Source: Carboxylicivirga linearis
GTDB lineage: Bacteria; Bacteroidota; Bacteroidia; Bacteroidales; Marinilabiliaceae
Direction of reading: 5' to 3'
DNA length: 63,087 nucleotides
Assembly (NCBI RefSeq): GCF_018271995.1
Contig: NZ_JAGUCO010000029.1
Location: 1-63,087, forward strand
A program made the position numbers and the translations under genes. The notes beneath the pieces are model-generated. The model was not told the DNA's origin, made no database searches, and worked only from the letters and a program-made list of their open reading frames with translations. Within the stretch, counting starts at the first letter, position 1; the number at the start of each line of letters is the position of its first letter. Shown piece by piece: positions 8,430 to 18,643 of the stretch.

Positions 8430-8453
8430 ACAATTAAAATAGTATTAGGTTTT

Positions 8454-10868
8454 ATGAAAGAATTAACTTTTTTCGTCTTTTTGATTTTGTTTCTTGCTGG
8501 TTTTAAGAGTGCTGCATGGGCTCAGAATGTTGATCCAAGAAACGTTGATGTTAATGAGTTGACTGATGATCAAATCATAAAAATGATCAGAGAAATTGAG
8601 AAACGTGGTTTGACTGAAAGTCAGGCCATCGCTTTGGCTCAGGCAAGAGGGATGAGTCAAAGTCAGATTTCAATTCTCAAGAAAAGGATGAATGAGTTGA
8701 AATATTCTAGTCAGATTGGTGACTCTGAAATGGATCAGTTCGGCAGCCAGGATTTGGAAGAATATGACCCGAATGCATTATCGGAAAAGGTTCCTGTGGA
8801 CTCTACCCAAATAGATCAAAGGATATTTGGGTTTTCATTTTTTAATAACGAAAACTTAAGTTTCGAACCTAATGTTAACATAGCTGTATCGCCTTCTTAT
8901 GTTATCGGAAGTGGAGATGAGATCCTAATTGATGTTTGGGGAATGTCACAAGAAAACTATCAATTAGAAGTCAATAGAAATGGACAGATTGTTATTCCTA
9001 ATGTTGGGCCTGTGAATGTTGGAGGATTAACCCAAAAAGAATCTGCTAAACGAGTTTTCGATAAGTTGACATTGATTTATAGAGATCTTATTTCAGATAA
9101 TCCTAAAACCTTTGCAAACATTACATTAGGAAATATCAAAGCGATAAAAGTTAATGTTATAGGAGAAGTGTTTACTCCGGGAACATATACTTTACCAGGG
9201 ACTGCATCAGCCTTTAATGCGTTATACTTAAGTGGTGGTCCAAATATAAATGGATCATTTCGTGATATTCAAGTAATACGGGATGGTCAGGTTATGGCAC
9301 ATCTGGATGTGTATGAGTTTCTTATTAAGGGAAAGACGAATGTGAACATTCCATTAAGGGATGGCGATGTTGTATTGGTACCAACTTTTATTAACAGGGT
9401 GAAAGTAGGTGGAGAGTTTAAACGAGATGGAATTTTTGAAGGAAAAGATGATGAAACGGTAGAAGATTTAATTGCATATGCCGGAGGGTTTAATGAACAA
9501 GCGTACTCTAAACGTATAGAATTATACAGAATTACTTCCAAGCAAAGAGCATTTAAAGACGTTTCCTATATAGATTATGCACAAGTTTTAATTCAGAATG
9601 GAGATAGTCTCTATGCTGGGCCAATTTTAGAAAGGTACGAGAACAAAGTAACCATTGAAGGAGCAGTATATAGGCCAGGTAATTATGAGTTAACAGAGGG
9701 ATTAACATTAAAAGAATTAATAGAGAAGGCAGATGGTGTTAGAGAGGATGTTTTCCTAAATCGTGGACTTATAACACGCTTAAATGAAGATCTTACGATG
9801 AAGAATATTTCATTTAATGTTAGTGAAATATTAAGAGGTGAGGTTAACTTCGATTTGAAAAGAGAGGATATTGTAACCTTGTCATCAATTAATGATTTGA
9901 GAGAGATTAGAACCGTAAAGATTCATGGTGAGATTCAACTGCCTGGTGAGTTTGATTATCAGGATGATATGACTCTTTCGGATTTGGTTTTTAGAGCAGG
10001 CGGTTTTAAAGAATCTGCTTCAGACTCATATATTGAAATTTCTCGAAGATTAACATATGATGAAGCAAAAACGTCAGGTGAGAAGATTGCTACCGTTTAT
10101 CAATTTCATATATCACGTGATTTAAGAATGCATGGTGAAGATGCGAAATTTGTTTTAAATCCATTCGATCAGGTTTTTATCCGGCGATCACCAGGCTTTG
10201 AAGATGAATCAATTGTTAGTGTTTTGGGTGAAGTTAATTATGCAGGCCAATTTAGTTTAGCCTCTAAAAAAGAACGTTTATCAAGTATCATAGAAAGAGC
10301 TGGAGGACTGACAACAGATGCATACCCTCAGGGCGCAATGTTGACTAGAAAAGTAAAGGTAAGCCAGCAAATTAAACGTTTGCGTGAGGAGATGGCAGAA
10401 AATGATACAACACTCGTTTTTGACAATTATGGTTTTGATGTAGTAAGTATTGATTTAGGTGATATTTTAAAAAATCCTGGGTCAAAAAAAGATATATATC
10501 TGGAAGCTGGAGATGAACTAATAATACCTAGGGAAATTCAAACAGTTAAAATTACTGGAGGGGTGCTAAACCCAGTGTCAACATCATATGGTAAAGGATT
10601 GGGTTTACGGAAATATATTAGTGCTGGTGGTGGATTTGCCCCAAGAGCAATGAAAGGTAAGGTATATGTTATCTATCCTAATGGAGCAGCAGCATCGACT
10701 AAGAACTTTTTGTTTTTTAGGAATTATCCAAGAGTAATGCCCGGAACGGAAGTTGTTGTTCCGCAGCGACCAGAAAGAGAGCCAATGCCTGCAACAGCTT
10801 GGATTGCAATGGCAAGTGCTTTGGCCTCATTGTCATTGACTGTAGTTACTATTATGGATAAGCTGTAA
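8454..10868 (+). CDS. Wza-like polysaccharide export protein with six SLBB repeats
   Basis: The 804-residue protein should form the outer-membrane export channel for the polysaccharide made by this operon. A signal peptide (ending near AAWAQ, residue 24) has no lipobox cysteine. A helical segment follows, then the Poly_export domain (about 145-225, SPSYVIGSGDEILIDVWG). Next come about six SLBB repeats, seen as KVNVIGEVFTPGTY, RVKVGGEFKRDG, KVTIEGAVYRPGNY, TVKIHGEIQLPGEF, IVSVLGEVNYAGQF and TVKITGGVLNP. A C-terminal hydrophobic helix (about 778-800) would cross the outer membrane. E. coli Wza is about 380 residues, so the periplasmic ring stack is much taller, as usual in Bacteroidota. First gene of the operon. 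Confidence 0.93.
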   Translation: MKELTFFVFLILFLAGFKSAAWAQNVDPRNVDVNELTDDQIIKMIREIEKRGLTESQAIALAQARGMSQSQISILKKRMNELKYSSQIGDSEMDQFGSQDLEEYDPNALSEKVPVDSTQIDQRIFGFSFFNNENLSFEPNVNIAVSPSYVIGSGDEILIDVWGMSQENYQLEVNRNGQIVIPNVGPVNVGGLTQKESAKRVFDKLTLIYRDLISDNPKTFANITLGNIKAIKVNVIGEVFTPGTYTLPGTASAFNALYLSGGPNINGSFRDIQVIRDGQVMAHLDVYEFLIKGKTNVNIPLRDGDVVLVPTFINRVKVGGEFKRDGIFEGKDDETVEDLIAYAGGFNEQAYSKRIELYRITSKQRAFKDVSYIDYAQVLIQNGDSLYAGPILERYENKVTIEGAVYRPGNYELTEGLTLKELIEKADGVREDVFLNRGLITRLNEDLTMKNISFNVSEILRGEVNFDLKREDIVTLSSINDLREIRTVKIHGEIQLPGEFDYQDDMTLSDLVFRAGGFKESASDSYIEISRRLTYDEAKTSGEKIATVYQFHISRDLRMHGEDAKFVLNPFDQVFIRRSPGFEDESIVSVLGEVNYAGQFSLASKKERLSSIIERAGGLTTDAYPQGAMLTRKVKVSQQIKRLREEMAENDTTLVFDNYGFDVVSIDLGDILKNPGSKKDIYLEAGDELIIPREIQTVKITGGVLNPVSTSYGKGLGLRKYISAGGGFAPRAMKGKVYVIYPNGAAASTKNFLFFRNYPRVMPGTEVVVPQRPEREPMPATAWIAMASALASLSLTVVTIMDKL

Positions 10869-10915
10869 GTTTAGACCGGTAATTTATTTAATATGCTTAC
10901 AAATTCTTACTAAAA

Positions 10916-12034
10916 ATGGTTAACGATAATAATAAGGATAAATATCAAATAATAAATAAGGATGAGGTTGATTTATCAGTCTTATTAAAAATAATCTGGC
11001 AAGGTCGAAAAACAATTTATTATTCTGTTGCGACTATACTTTTTATTGGTATTATGATTGCGTTCTTAAGTCCAGTTATGTATTCTGCGTCGGCGACTCT
11101 ACTCCCTTCTGCCGAAAGAAGGTCTAATGGTATAGGAGGATTAAGTGCCTTAGCAGGTATGGCAGGTGTAAATTTAGGTTCCATGATGGGGGAATCAAAT
11201 GGTATCCCTGCAGAAATATATCCTCAAGTTGTTAGGTCATATCCCTTTTTAAATGAGCTCATTAATAAAAAGTTCAGTTTCGAGCAGTTTGATGAACCAA
11301 TATCGATTTATGATTATCTTCTAAGTGATACAATAGAATCTACTTCAGATCTTATTTTAAAATATACGCTTCGACTTCCTTGGACAATTAAAGATGCTAT
11401 TTCTTCAAAAGAGGAAGGTGTGAAAAATAATAGGAATATTGGAGTTCTTCTTATTTCCAAAAAAGAGAAAGAACTTTATGAGAAAGTAAGAGGGTTAATA
11501 GATATAGAAGTAGATAAAAATACTGGGTTAGTTTTATTATCTGTTGAATATGAAGATCCGGTTGTTACAGCCCAATTAGTGCAGAAAGGGGGTGAGCTTC
11601 TGCAAGATTATATAATTGAATACAAGACTAAACAAGCACGTGAAAGTTTGAGTTTTGTTGAAAGTGGTTATGAAGAGAAAAAAGAACAATATGAGTTATT
11701 ACAAAAGGAAATTTTTAATTATCGAGACAGACATAGGAACTTGGTGTCTGAAAGGATAAATATAGAATTCCAAAGGTTAAGTGATGAATATGATTTAGTT
11801 TCTTCAATTTATAATGAATTGGCAATGCAGTTGGAAAAAGCAAAGATTGCAGTAAAAGAACAAACTCCTGCTTTTTCAATTTTAGAGCCAGCAAAAGTTC
11901 CTGTTGAAAGAAGCGGCCCTAAAAGAAAGATAATACTAGTTGTTAGTATATTTCTTGGTTTTTTTCTTGGTGTCACATTAATTTTTGTAAAAATTTTTGT
12001 AATGAACGTCAGAAGAGGTTTGCGACAGGAATGA
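10916..12034 (+). CDS. Wzz-type chain-length / co-polymerase protein
   Basis: The 372-residue inner-membrane protein has one membrane segment near residues 37-58 and a second near 340-362, the latter preceded by the proline-rich PAKVPVERSGPKRK motif typical of polysaccharide co-polymerases. The periplasmic part between is rich in coiled-coil helices (about 235-315). An insert rich in Gly and Met (GGLSALAGMAGVNLGSMMG) follows the first strand, as in many Bacteroidota Wzz proteins. There is no cytoplasmic tyrosine-kinase domain, so this is not a full Wzc, and no separate kinase or phosphatase occurs in the operon. It should set chain length and couple synthesis to the upstream export channel. 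Confidence 0.9.
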   Translation: MVNDNNKDKYQIINKDEVDLSVLLKIIWQGRKTIYYSVATILFIGIMIAFLSPVMYSASATLLPSAERRSNGIGGLSALAGMAGVNLGSMMGESNGIPAEIYPQVVRSYPFLNELINKKFSFEQFDEPISIYDYLLSDTIESTSDLILKYTLRLPWTIKDAISSKEEGVKNNRNIGVLLISKKEKELYEKVRGLIDIEVDKNTGLVLLSVEYEDPVVTAQLVQKGGELLQDYIIEYKTKQARESLSFVESGYEEKKEQYELLQKEIFNYRDRHRNLVSERINIEFQRLSDEYDLVSSIYNELAMQLEKAKIAVKEQTPAFSILEPAKVPVERSGPKRKIILVVSIFLGFFLGVTLIFVKIFVMNVRRGLRQE

Positions 12035-12188
12035 TCGAATTATACTGTTTAGGGAATTGAAGTCTATGTACTTTGTATAGTTACCTATGTCACTTAAGAA
12101 ATAATAAAGTATTATCTAATAATTTATTTTGGGGTAAATTAGTTTATGTAGTTTAGTTTACGGAATATAGATATTTGAAGAGGATTTT

Positions 12189-12935
12189 ATGATAGGTATA
12201 ATTATTCAAGCTCGTATGGGATCTCATAGACTACCCAATAAAATGATGAAGTCATTTTATAATGGAAAAGGTATACTAGAATGTTTAGTTGATAGATTAA
12301 AAAATGATTTATCAGAAATACCAATCGTAATTGCCACAACTCACAAAAAAGAAGATGACGAAATAACTTTGTTAGCAGAAAGGATGAATATTGAATGTTA
12401 TCGAGGTAGTGAAGATGATGTTTTAAGGAGGTTTATTCTCTGCGCTGAAAGATATTCATTTACAAAATTAATTAGAATATGTGCGGATAATCCTTTTATA
12501 GATATTAGTAGCCTTAAAGTGCTAATAAATGAACTCAAAATTAGGAAAGTTGATTATGCATCATACCGCCTAAGTAATTCCAAACCTGTTATTTTAAGTC
12601 ACTATGGATTTTGGGCTGAAGGAATATCATTAGCAGCTCTAAAAAAAGTGCAAAGATTAACTGATGATAAATATTATCATGAACATGTCACTAATTTTAT
12701 TTATATGAATGAAAGTGAGTTTGATTTGTTTTGGATGACAGTACCAAAGTTTATTGAAGATAGTACTATTAGACTTACAGTTGATACCTTAGCAGATTTT
12801 CAGATGGCTAAGAGTATTTATAAATATTTTATAACCCTTAAGCAACCTACAATTGGGGATTTATTAAGTTATATTAATAAAAATGAGGATTATTTGATAA
12901 AAATGAAGGAGTTAATAAATTTAAATCAAAAGTGA
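12189..12935 (+). CDS. SpsF-like cytidylyltransferase for a nonulosonic acid
   Basis: The 248-residue enzyme has the nucleotide-binding start IIIQARMGSHRLPNKMM, the RMGSxRLPxK signature of SpsF-type cytidylyltransferases, and the metal-binding RICADNPFID. It should activate an acidic sugar as the CMP derivative. Classical sialate cytidylyltransferases (NeuA) have a different N-terminal motif, so the substrate may be unusual. Its stop codon overlaps the start region of the NeuB-family gene, and the KdsC-like phosphatase follows directly, so the three enzymes almost surely act in one pathway. A 154-base AT-rich gap separates it from wzz. Confidence 0.8.
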   Translation: MIGIIIQARMGSHRLPNKMMKSFYNGKGILECLVDRLKNDLSEIPIVIATTHKKEDDEITLLAERMNIECYRGSEDDVLRRFILCAERYSFTKLIRICADNPFIDISSLKVLINELKIRKVDYASYRLSNSKPVILSHYGFWAEGISLAALKKVQRLTDDKYYHEHVTNFIYMNESEFDLFWMTVPKFIEDSTIRLTVDTLADFQMAKSIYKYFITLKQPTIGDLLSYINKNEDYLIKMKELINLNQK

Positions 12936-12937
12936 AA

Positions 12938-13978
12938 ATGGAAAATGTATATATCATTGGTGAAATAGGGCAAAATCATAATGGATCCGTTGATATTGCT
13001 AAATTATTAATAGACGTTGTCTCTCGTCCTGTTGTTGATGAACTTTTTGATAATAATCTAAAAGGGATGAATGCAGTGAAAATGACAAAGAGAGATCTTG
13101 ATCATGAGTTGTCTGTGACTCAAATGTCTAAGCTTTATGATAATAAGCACTCATTTGGTAAAACCTATGGAGAACATAGAAGATTCCTTGAGCTAAGTGA
13201 TGAAGAACATTTTGAGTGCTATAATTATGCAAAAAATAATGGGCTTGATTTTGTCGAAACACTTTGTGCAATTGGTTGTCTAAGCATTTTAAAGTTATTT
13301 ACTCCTGATAGATTAAAAGTTGCTTCAAGAGATGTTACCAATTTGCCGTTACTTGAAGCATTAGCTGAGACAAAAATACCAATAATTATTTCAACCGGAA
13401 TGGCTGGTAAGAGGGAGTTGGATGATGCAATCGAAGTTGTTACAAAATATCACAATAATTTGAGTATTTTACATTGTGTATCTGAATATCCAACAAAATA
13501 TTCGAATGTTAATCTCAAAACAATTGACTTTTTAAAAAGGAATTATAAAGAATTTGCTATTGGGTATTCCGATCATACAATTGGTATTGCGACTCCAATT
13601 GCAGCAGTAGCAAAAGGAGCCAAACTTATCGAAAAACATATCACCTTAGATAGACAAATGAAAGGAACTGATCAAGCTGGTTCGTTAGCTGTTGATGGAA
13701 TTAACAGGATGGTAAGGGATATAAGGAATTTAGAAATGTCGATTGGTGTTGAAGATATTATCGTTCCAGATTCAGTTAATTCAGCCAAGAAGAAATTAGA
13801 ACGGTCGTTAGCAACAATAAGAGACATGAATGAAGGAGATATTATAAAGGAGGAAGATCTTCATTTATTAAGCCCAGGAGATGGCATAAAATGGGTTGAT
13901 CGCTCTTTACTGATAGGTAAGCGACTTAAGAAAGGAATAAGAAAAGATGAAATTATCTATTTAAGTAATTTAAAGTAA
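12938..13978 (+). CDS. NeuB-family nonulosonate (phosphate) synthase
   Basis: The 346-residue enzyme condenses phosphoenolpyruvate with a six-carbon aldose or its 6-phosphate to give a nine-carbon acidic sugar. The start (IIGEIGQNHNG), LHCVSEYPTKYSNVNL, GYSDHTIGI and EKHITLD are NeuB signatures and supply the two metal-binding histidines. A C-terminal SAF (antifreeze-like) domain spans about 290-345. An insertion after residue 25 (SRPVVDELFDNNLKGMNAVKM) and DQ in place of the usual DH (GTDQAGSL) set it apart from enteric NeuB. I chose the ATG at 12938; a GTG two codons earlier overlaps the previous stop. The next gene encodes a phosphatase, which suggests a 9-phosphate product. Confidence 0.85.
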   Translation: MENVYIIGEIGQNHNGSVDIAKLLIDVVSRPVVDELFDNNLKGMNAVKMTKRDLDHELSVTQMSKLYDNKHSFGKTYGEHRRFLELSDEEHFECYNYAKNNGLDFVETLCAIGCLSILKLFTPDRLKVASRDVTNLPLLEALAETKIPIIISTGMAGKRELDDAIEVVTKYHNNLSILHCVSEYPTKYSNVNLKTIDFLKRNYKEFAIGYSDHTIGIATPIAAVAKGAKLIEKHITLDRQMKGTDQAGSLAVDGINRMVRDIRNLEMSIGVEDIIVPDSVNSAKKKLERSLATIRDMNEGDIIKEEDLHLLSPGDGIKWVDRSLLIGKRLKKGIRKDEIIYLSNLK

Positions 13979-14503
<525 letters not shown>

Positions 14504-14550
14504 TAACATTGTTAATGTTGGTAAGTTTATTAAAAAAATCTCGTAAATAG

Positions 14551-15972
14551 TTGAAAAATATTTTAATTAAGTGGTTTGGAGGGAAGGACTTATCTGAGTT
14601 GTTAAAACATTCATTTAATTATTTATCAGGGGATTTTCTATCTAAAGGGCTTGTTTTTATAACATTACCTCTTTTTACGAGAATTATGACGCCAAATGAT
14701 TATGGTGTATTATCTGTTTATAATTCATTTGTTTCGTTAGTTGCAATCTTTTTTGGGTTTGGTACTCGGGGGGCGATAGTAAGATATTACCATGAAAAAA
14801 ATAGGGATTTTAGTTCATTTCTAGGTACAACTTTAATTTTCTTACTTTTCATTTTTACTTCTTTATTTTCACTAAGTTTTTTATTTGAGAAGGATTTAGA
14901 AACATATTTAAATATACCGACATCAATTGTGTATATGGGATTGTTAGGGGGCGCATTCATTAGTATATTTGATATTTATAAAGCATTTTTACAAGCTTCC
15001 AAAAGGAGTAAAAAATATGCTAAGATAAATGTCGTTAATACTGTCGGGTTTATTAGTCTTGCTATTATATTTATACTCATTCTACCATTGCAAAACTATC
15101 TAAGTTATGCTATAGCAAAGGTATTAATGGGAAGTTTGGTACTTGTTTATTGTTTGATTCAATTTAATAAGATAGCTGTTTGGCAAGCAGATAGGAGACA
15201 CCTAGCGTATGTTGTAAAATTTTCTATACCTATTGTATTTCATTTATTATCTCAGAATGTTTTAACATCATTCGATCAATTAATTATAAATAGTCTAGTT
15301 GGACCTGAATCCACAGGATTATACTCTGTTGGCTATAAGGTTGGAATGATTCAGAATATTTTTGTTGGGGCATTTATGGGGGCATGGTCTCCTCTATTTT
15401 ATCAAAAAATGAATGAAAAATCTTTCTCGGACATTCATAGCCTCATTAAAAAATATGCAAAGATAATTTCCCTTTCAGCGATATTTTTAATTTTCTTCTC
15501 GAAAGAATTACTACTTATATTTTCTACAAAAGTATATTATGAGGCATACAAGGTTATACCGTATGTTGTGATGGGTTATTTTTTATTTTTTATATATAGT
15601 GTTTATTCAGGATATCTATTGTATCATAAAAAAAATATTTTCTTAGCTATATTTACAATATTAGTTGGAATATTTAATATCGTAATGAATTATCTTTTAA
15701 TACCTAAATGGGGGTATATAGCAGCTGCATGGACGACTGTATTATCTTATTTATTATTAGTTTTGATACATTATAGTAATGTAATATATGGAGTTAGGTT
15801 AAAGGGAGTAATTCCTCTGAGAGTCTTTGGTGTCTCATCATTATATGTTGTTATTGCTGTATCCTTGGTTAGTTTTCAGTTGGTTGAAGTATTCGGATAT
15901 AGATTTGTTTGTTTTCTAATTATGGTATTAGGGTTATTTGGTAAGAGTATTTTAACTAAAAAGAATATTTAG
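14551..15972 (+). CDS. Wzx-type polysaccharide flippase
   Basis: The 473-residue protein has about 12-14 membrane segments and starts with FNYLSGDFLSKGLVFITLPLFTRIMTPNDYGVLS, a stretch (residues about 22-55) typical of the MATE/MOP flippase superfamily. It should flip the lipid-linked repeat unit across the inner membrane. The frame begins with TTG at 14551; the first in-frame ATG lies inside the first membrane segment (MTPNDYG), so TTG is the likely start. It follows the nonulosonate cassette by 47 bases. Base composition is strikingly AT-rich, like the rest of this operon interior. Confidence 0.88.
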   Translation: MKNILIKWFGGKDLSELLKHSFNYLSGDFLSKGLVFITLPLFTRIMTPNDYGVLSVYNSFVSLVAIFFGFGTRGAIVRYYHEKNRDFSSFLGTTLIFLLFIFTSLFSLSFLFEKDLETYLNIPTSIVYMGLLGGAFISIFDIYKAFLQASKRSKKYAKINVVNTVGFISLAIIFILILPLQNYLSYAIAKVLMGSLVLVYCLIQFNKIAVWQADRRHLAYVVKFSIPIVFHLLSQNVLTSFDQLIINSLVGPESTGLYSVGYKVGMIQNIFVGAFMGAWSPLFYQKMNEKSFSDIHSLIKKYAKIISLSAIFLIFFSKELLLIFSTKVYYEAYKVIPYVVMGYFLFFIYSVYSGYLLYHKKNIFLAIFTILVGIFNIVMNYLLIPKWGYIAAAWTTVLSYLLLVLIHYSNVIYGVRLKGVIPLRVFGVSSLYVVIAVSLVSFQLVEVFGYRFVCFLIMVLGLFGKSILTKKNI

Positions 15973-15998
15973 ACAAATAATTTGTTTCTATTGACTGT

Positions 15999-17264
15999 AT
16001 GAACCAACTTCAAAAATTAATAGATCTGCATGATGATATAATGTATTTGTGGTTTTCGGGTTACCTCGAAAGTCTATCTTTTTCGCAAAGAGATCACATA
16101 TCTAGGATAAAAGTATTAAACCGTTTTTTTAGAGTAGGAAAACTATTGGTAAAAGATTTTAGAATGATTTTTTATAAAAGAAAATCACATTTATACTCAA
16201 ATAATTGGTTAATACTTGAAACATTAAATAATTATTCTGCTTTGAAATTTTTGAAAGAGAATGAAAATTATTCCTTTGTAAAGATTAAGTATGATATTAA
16301 GGATAGTATTAAAGATCAGAATGTTGCTTATTTCCTACCTAGGTGGAAATTAGTTTTTGATATGTTGTTTCCACTTTATTTGATAATAATGCTGATTTTT
16401 AATGATAAACGGAAAGCTTATTGGGATTGTTTTGATGTTTATTTTCAGGTTATTGGTTTGTTTCAAATTTTTAGAATAAGTCTAAAAAAGGCTTCTCCAG
16501 GCTTGCTTGTTTTTTCAAACGATCACAGCATGGCTTCAAGAAGTTTGTTAATGGCTGCGAAATCACTTGGAATTAAAACTGCATATATTCAACACGCTTC
16601 AGTCTCACAATATTTCCCGCCTTTAAAATTTGATGTCGCACTATTAGAGGGTAAAGATGCATATGAAAAATATAAGGCAGTTGGGAAAATAGAATCTAAA
16701 ATACAATTAGTTGGTATGCCAAAATTCGATAAGTATTCAGGAGTAATTAACAGAAATAATAAAATCGAATCGATTGGTATTTGCTATAATATTGGGGATA
16801 GTATTGAAGAGGTTTCAAAATTAATAGACATGTTACAGTCACTAAATGAGGGTATTAAAATAAAATTAAGACCTCATCCTGCAGATTCACGTAGTGTTAA
16901 TATAAAGTATAAAATTGATGTATGTGACTCAAAAAGAGTCAATTCATTTGAGTTTTTACAACAGGTAGATTGTATAATCGTTGGGAATTCTTCAATTATT
17001 CTTGAAGCAGCCTTGTTAAATGTCTTACCATTGTATTTTAAACCAATAGTAAAAGGGAAGTACGATTATTATGGTTTTTTGAAGAACAATATTGCAGTTA
17101 GTGTATCAAATAACGAAGAGTTAAAAAGCCTTCTGTTTCAATATAAAAATAATAAACCAAATGTGTTTGACAATACGAAATACTATAATGAGATTGTCGG
17201 AACTGAGGATTATGGTTTCAGTAGTGTGTTAGTAAAGAAAACTTTAAATGGGTTCTGTCAGTAA
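15999..17264 (+). CDS. GT-B glycosyltransferase, candidate nonulosonate transferase
   Basis: The 421-residue protein has a hydrophobic stretch near residue 115-135 but otherwise looks like a soluble GT-B enzyme. The first domain ends in YIQHASVSQYFPPLKFDVALLEG, and the second holds KLRPHPADS and IIVGNSSIILEAALLNVLPLYF. The HP pair and the SS-E motif occur in bacterial sialyl- and polysialyltransferases, KpsS and glycerol-phosphate transferases. Because the gene directly follows a CMP-nonulosonate cassette and a flippase, transfer of that sugar is a reasonable guess. The family is inferred from motifs only and the donor is unproven. Confidence 0.6.
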   Translation: MNQLQKLIDLHDDIMYLWFSGYLESLSFSQRDHISRIKVLNRFFRVGKLLVKDFRMIFYKRKSHLYSNNWLILETLNNYSALKFLKENENYSFVKIKYDIKDSIKDQNVAYFLPRWKLVFDMLFPLYLIIMLIFNDKRKAYWDCFDVYFQVIGLFQIFRISLKKASPGLLVFSNDHSMASRSLLMAAKSLGIKTAYIQHASVSQYFPPLKFDVALLEGKDAYEKYKAVGKIESKIQLVGMPKFDKYSGVINRNNKIESIGICYNIGDSIEEVSKLIDMLQSLNEGIKIKLRPHPADSRSVNIKYKIDVCDSKRVNSFEFLQQVDCIIVGNSSIILEAALLNVLPLYFKPIVKGKYDYYGFLKNNIAVSVSNNEELKSLLFQYKNNKPNVFDNTKYYNEIVGTEDYGFSSVLVKKTLNGFCQ

Positions 17265-17373
17265 ATTCTGTAAAGTTCAAATAGGCTAGGTTTTAATTGG
17301 CAAAAAGGCATTTTACTTTGAAATACAATTAATAGGAAATTAATTAACTTAAGAATACAGAACTATAGATCAT

Positions 17374-18624
17374 ATGCATATTATATTCAATATTGACAAT
17401 AGAATAAAACTAATTAATATTGCATTTTGGAGTATTGTGTATGTGTTGTTTTTATATGCTTTTGAAGCACCAGTAAGGTTTTACTCAGGTAGAGTCGGGT
17501 TAGGGGTATTTATATATACTAAAGATTTAGTTCTATTATTTCTTTCTCTATTATTTCTGTTTGAGTATAAAGAAAATCAAATAATTATAAGTAAGTTAGC
17601 TATTGTATTTTTCGCAATATTAATTTTTTTTGGTCTTGTTGCTACTTTAAATGGTATTTCTCTGAAACAGGTACTTTTTTCCTATAAAATATATCTGATA
17701 TTGTTTGTAGGAATGCAAGTTTTTAGGTTTTTGCCTGAGTTTAATCTAAAAATTAGAAAGACAATAAATTGGTTAGCTTTTCTTAGTTGTTTAGGTATAT
17801 TTATTAACTTGTTCATTACTTTTCCATGGGAAGGCGCATCTATGATAATTGATGGGGTTGAATTGGATACTGCTAGAGCTGGATATGCTGTTGGAGGATT
17901 TAAACGTGTAGCGGGGTTTGGCCGGAACTGGTCTAATCCAGCTTATTTTGCTTTAATGGCGACTGGATTAAATTATGCGTATATTGAAAAATGGAAAATC
18001 TCTGATGTATTACTAATTATTATATTTTCTAGTGGAATTCTTATTACAACGAATAAAGGTGCAATAGGAAGCTTCTTATTAATAACTCTTTTTTTTTGGG
18101 GTACTAAGTTTCTTCCAAATATTATTTTAAAGTCATCAATATTTCTTATTCTAGTAATTACGGTTTTATTTCCAATATTAAGTTGGGGTAGTGCGATTAA
18201 TTTTGAGAATAAGTCTTTAATTACAAAGATTCTTTTTGCTTCATTTAAGATAAGAATAGAAGATATGTGGCCACGGGGATTAGAATTGGTAAGGAATCAT
18301 GGTAGCCTTTTATTTGGAAGAGGTATTAGTGGTATGGGGGCATCGCAAATTATTTATGAGCCACTATTGTATCATCCAGGGGACAACGTATTTGTATATC
18401 TTTTTGGATTATCAGGCATGTTCTCGTTTGTAATTTTTATATACATAGCATTAAAGATTTTCTTTCTTCAATTATCAGAAAATAAGGAGGCCCTTTTAGT
18501 AGCGATACTTTTAATTTGTTTTTTAGGTATTGGATTAATAGGTACTGCTCTTGAGAATGGGATATTAAATTTATTTTTTGGCTTCATGTTTGCTGGTATT
18601 TATAAGGTAAAAATAAGGCTATGA
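17374..18624 (+). CDS. Wzy-like O-antigen/EPS polymerase
   Basis: The 416-residue protein has about 10-12 membrane segments and one larger loop near residues 290-345 (IEDMWPRGLELVRNHGSLLFGRGISGMG...YHPGDNVFVYLFG), the layout of Wzy polymerases and O-antigen ligases. The GRG..G and HPGDN elements with a following YLFGLSG helix are typical of this fold. It would join repeat units after flipping. Wzy proteins share little sequence, so the call rests on topology and position between the flippase and glycosyltransferase genes. The alternative is an O-antigen ligase. The 109 bases before it hold no clear promoter. Confidence 0.75.
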   Translation: MHIIFNIDNRIKLINIAFWSIVYVLFLYAFEAPVRFYSGRVGLGVFIYTKDLVLLFLSLLFLFEYKENQIIISKLAIVFFAILIFFGLVATLNGISLKQVLFSYKIYLILFVGMQVFRFLPEFNLKIRKTINWLAFLSCLGIFINLFITFPWEGASMIIDGVELDTARAGYAVGGFKRVAGFGRNWSNPAYFALMATGLNYAYIEKWKISDVLLIIIFSSGILITTNKGAIGSFLLITLFFWGTKFLPNIILKSSIFLILVITVLFPILSWGSAINFENKSLITKILFASFKIRIEDMWPRGLELVRNHGSLLFGRGISGMGASQIIYEPLLYHPGDNVFVYLFGLSGMFSFVIFIYIALKIFFLQLSENKEALLVAILLICFLGIGLIGTALENGILNLFFGFMFAGIYKVKIRL

Positions 18625-18643
18625 TTAGTATTTATTATTCGAA

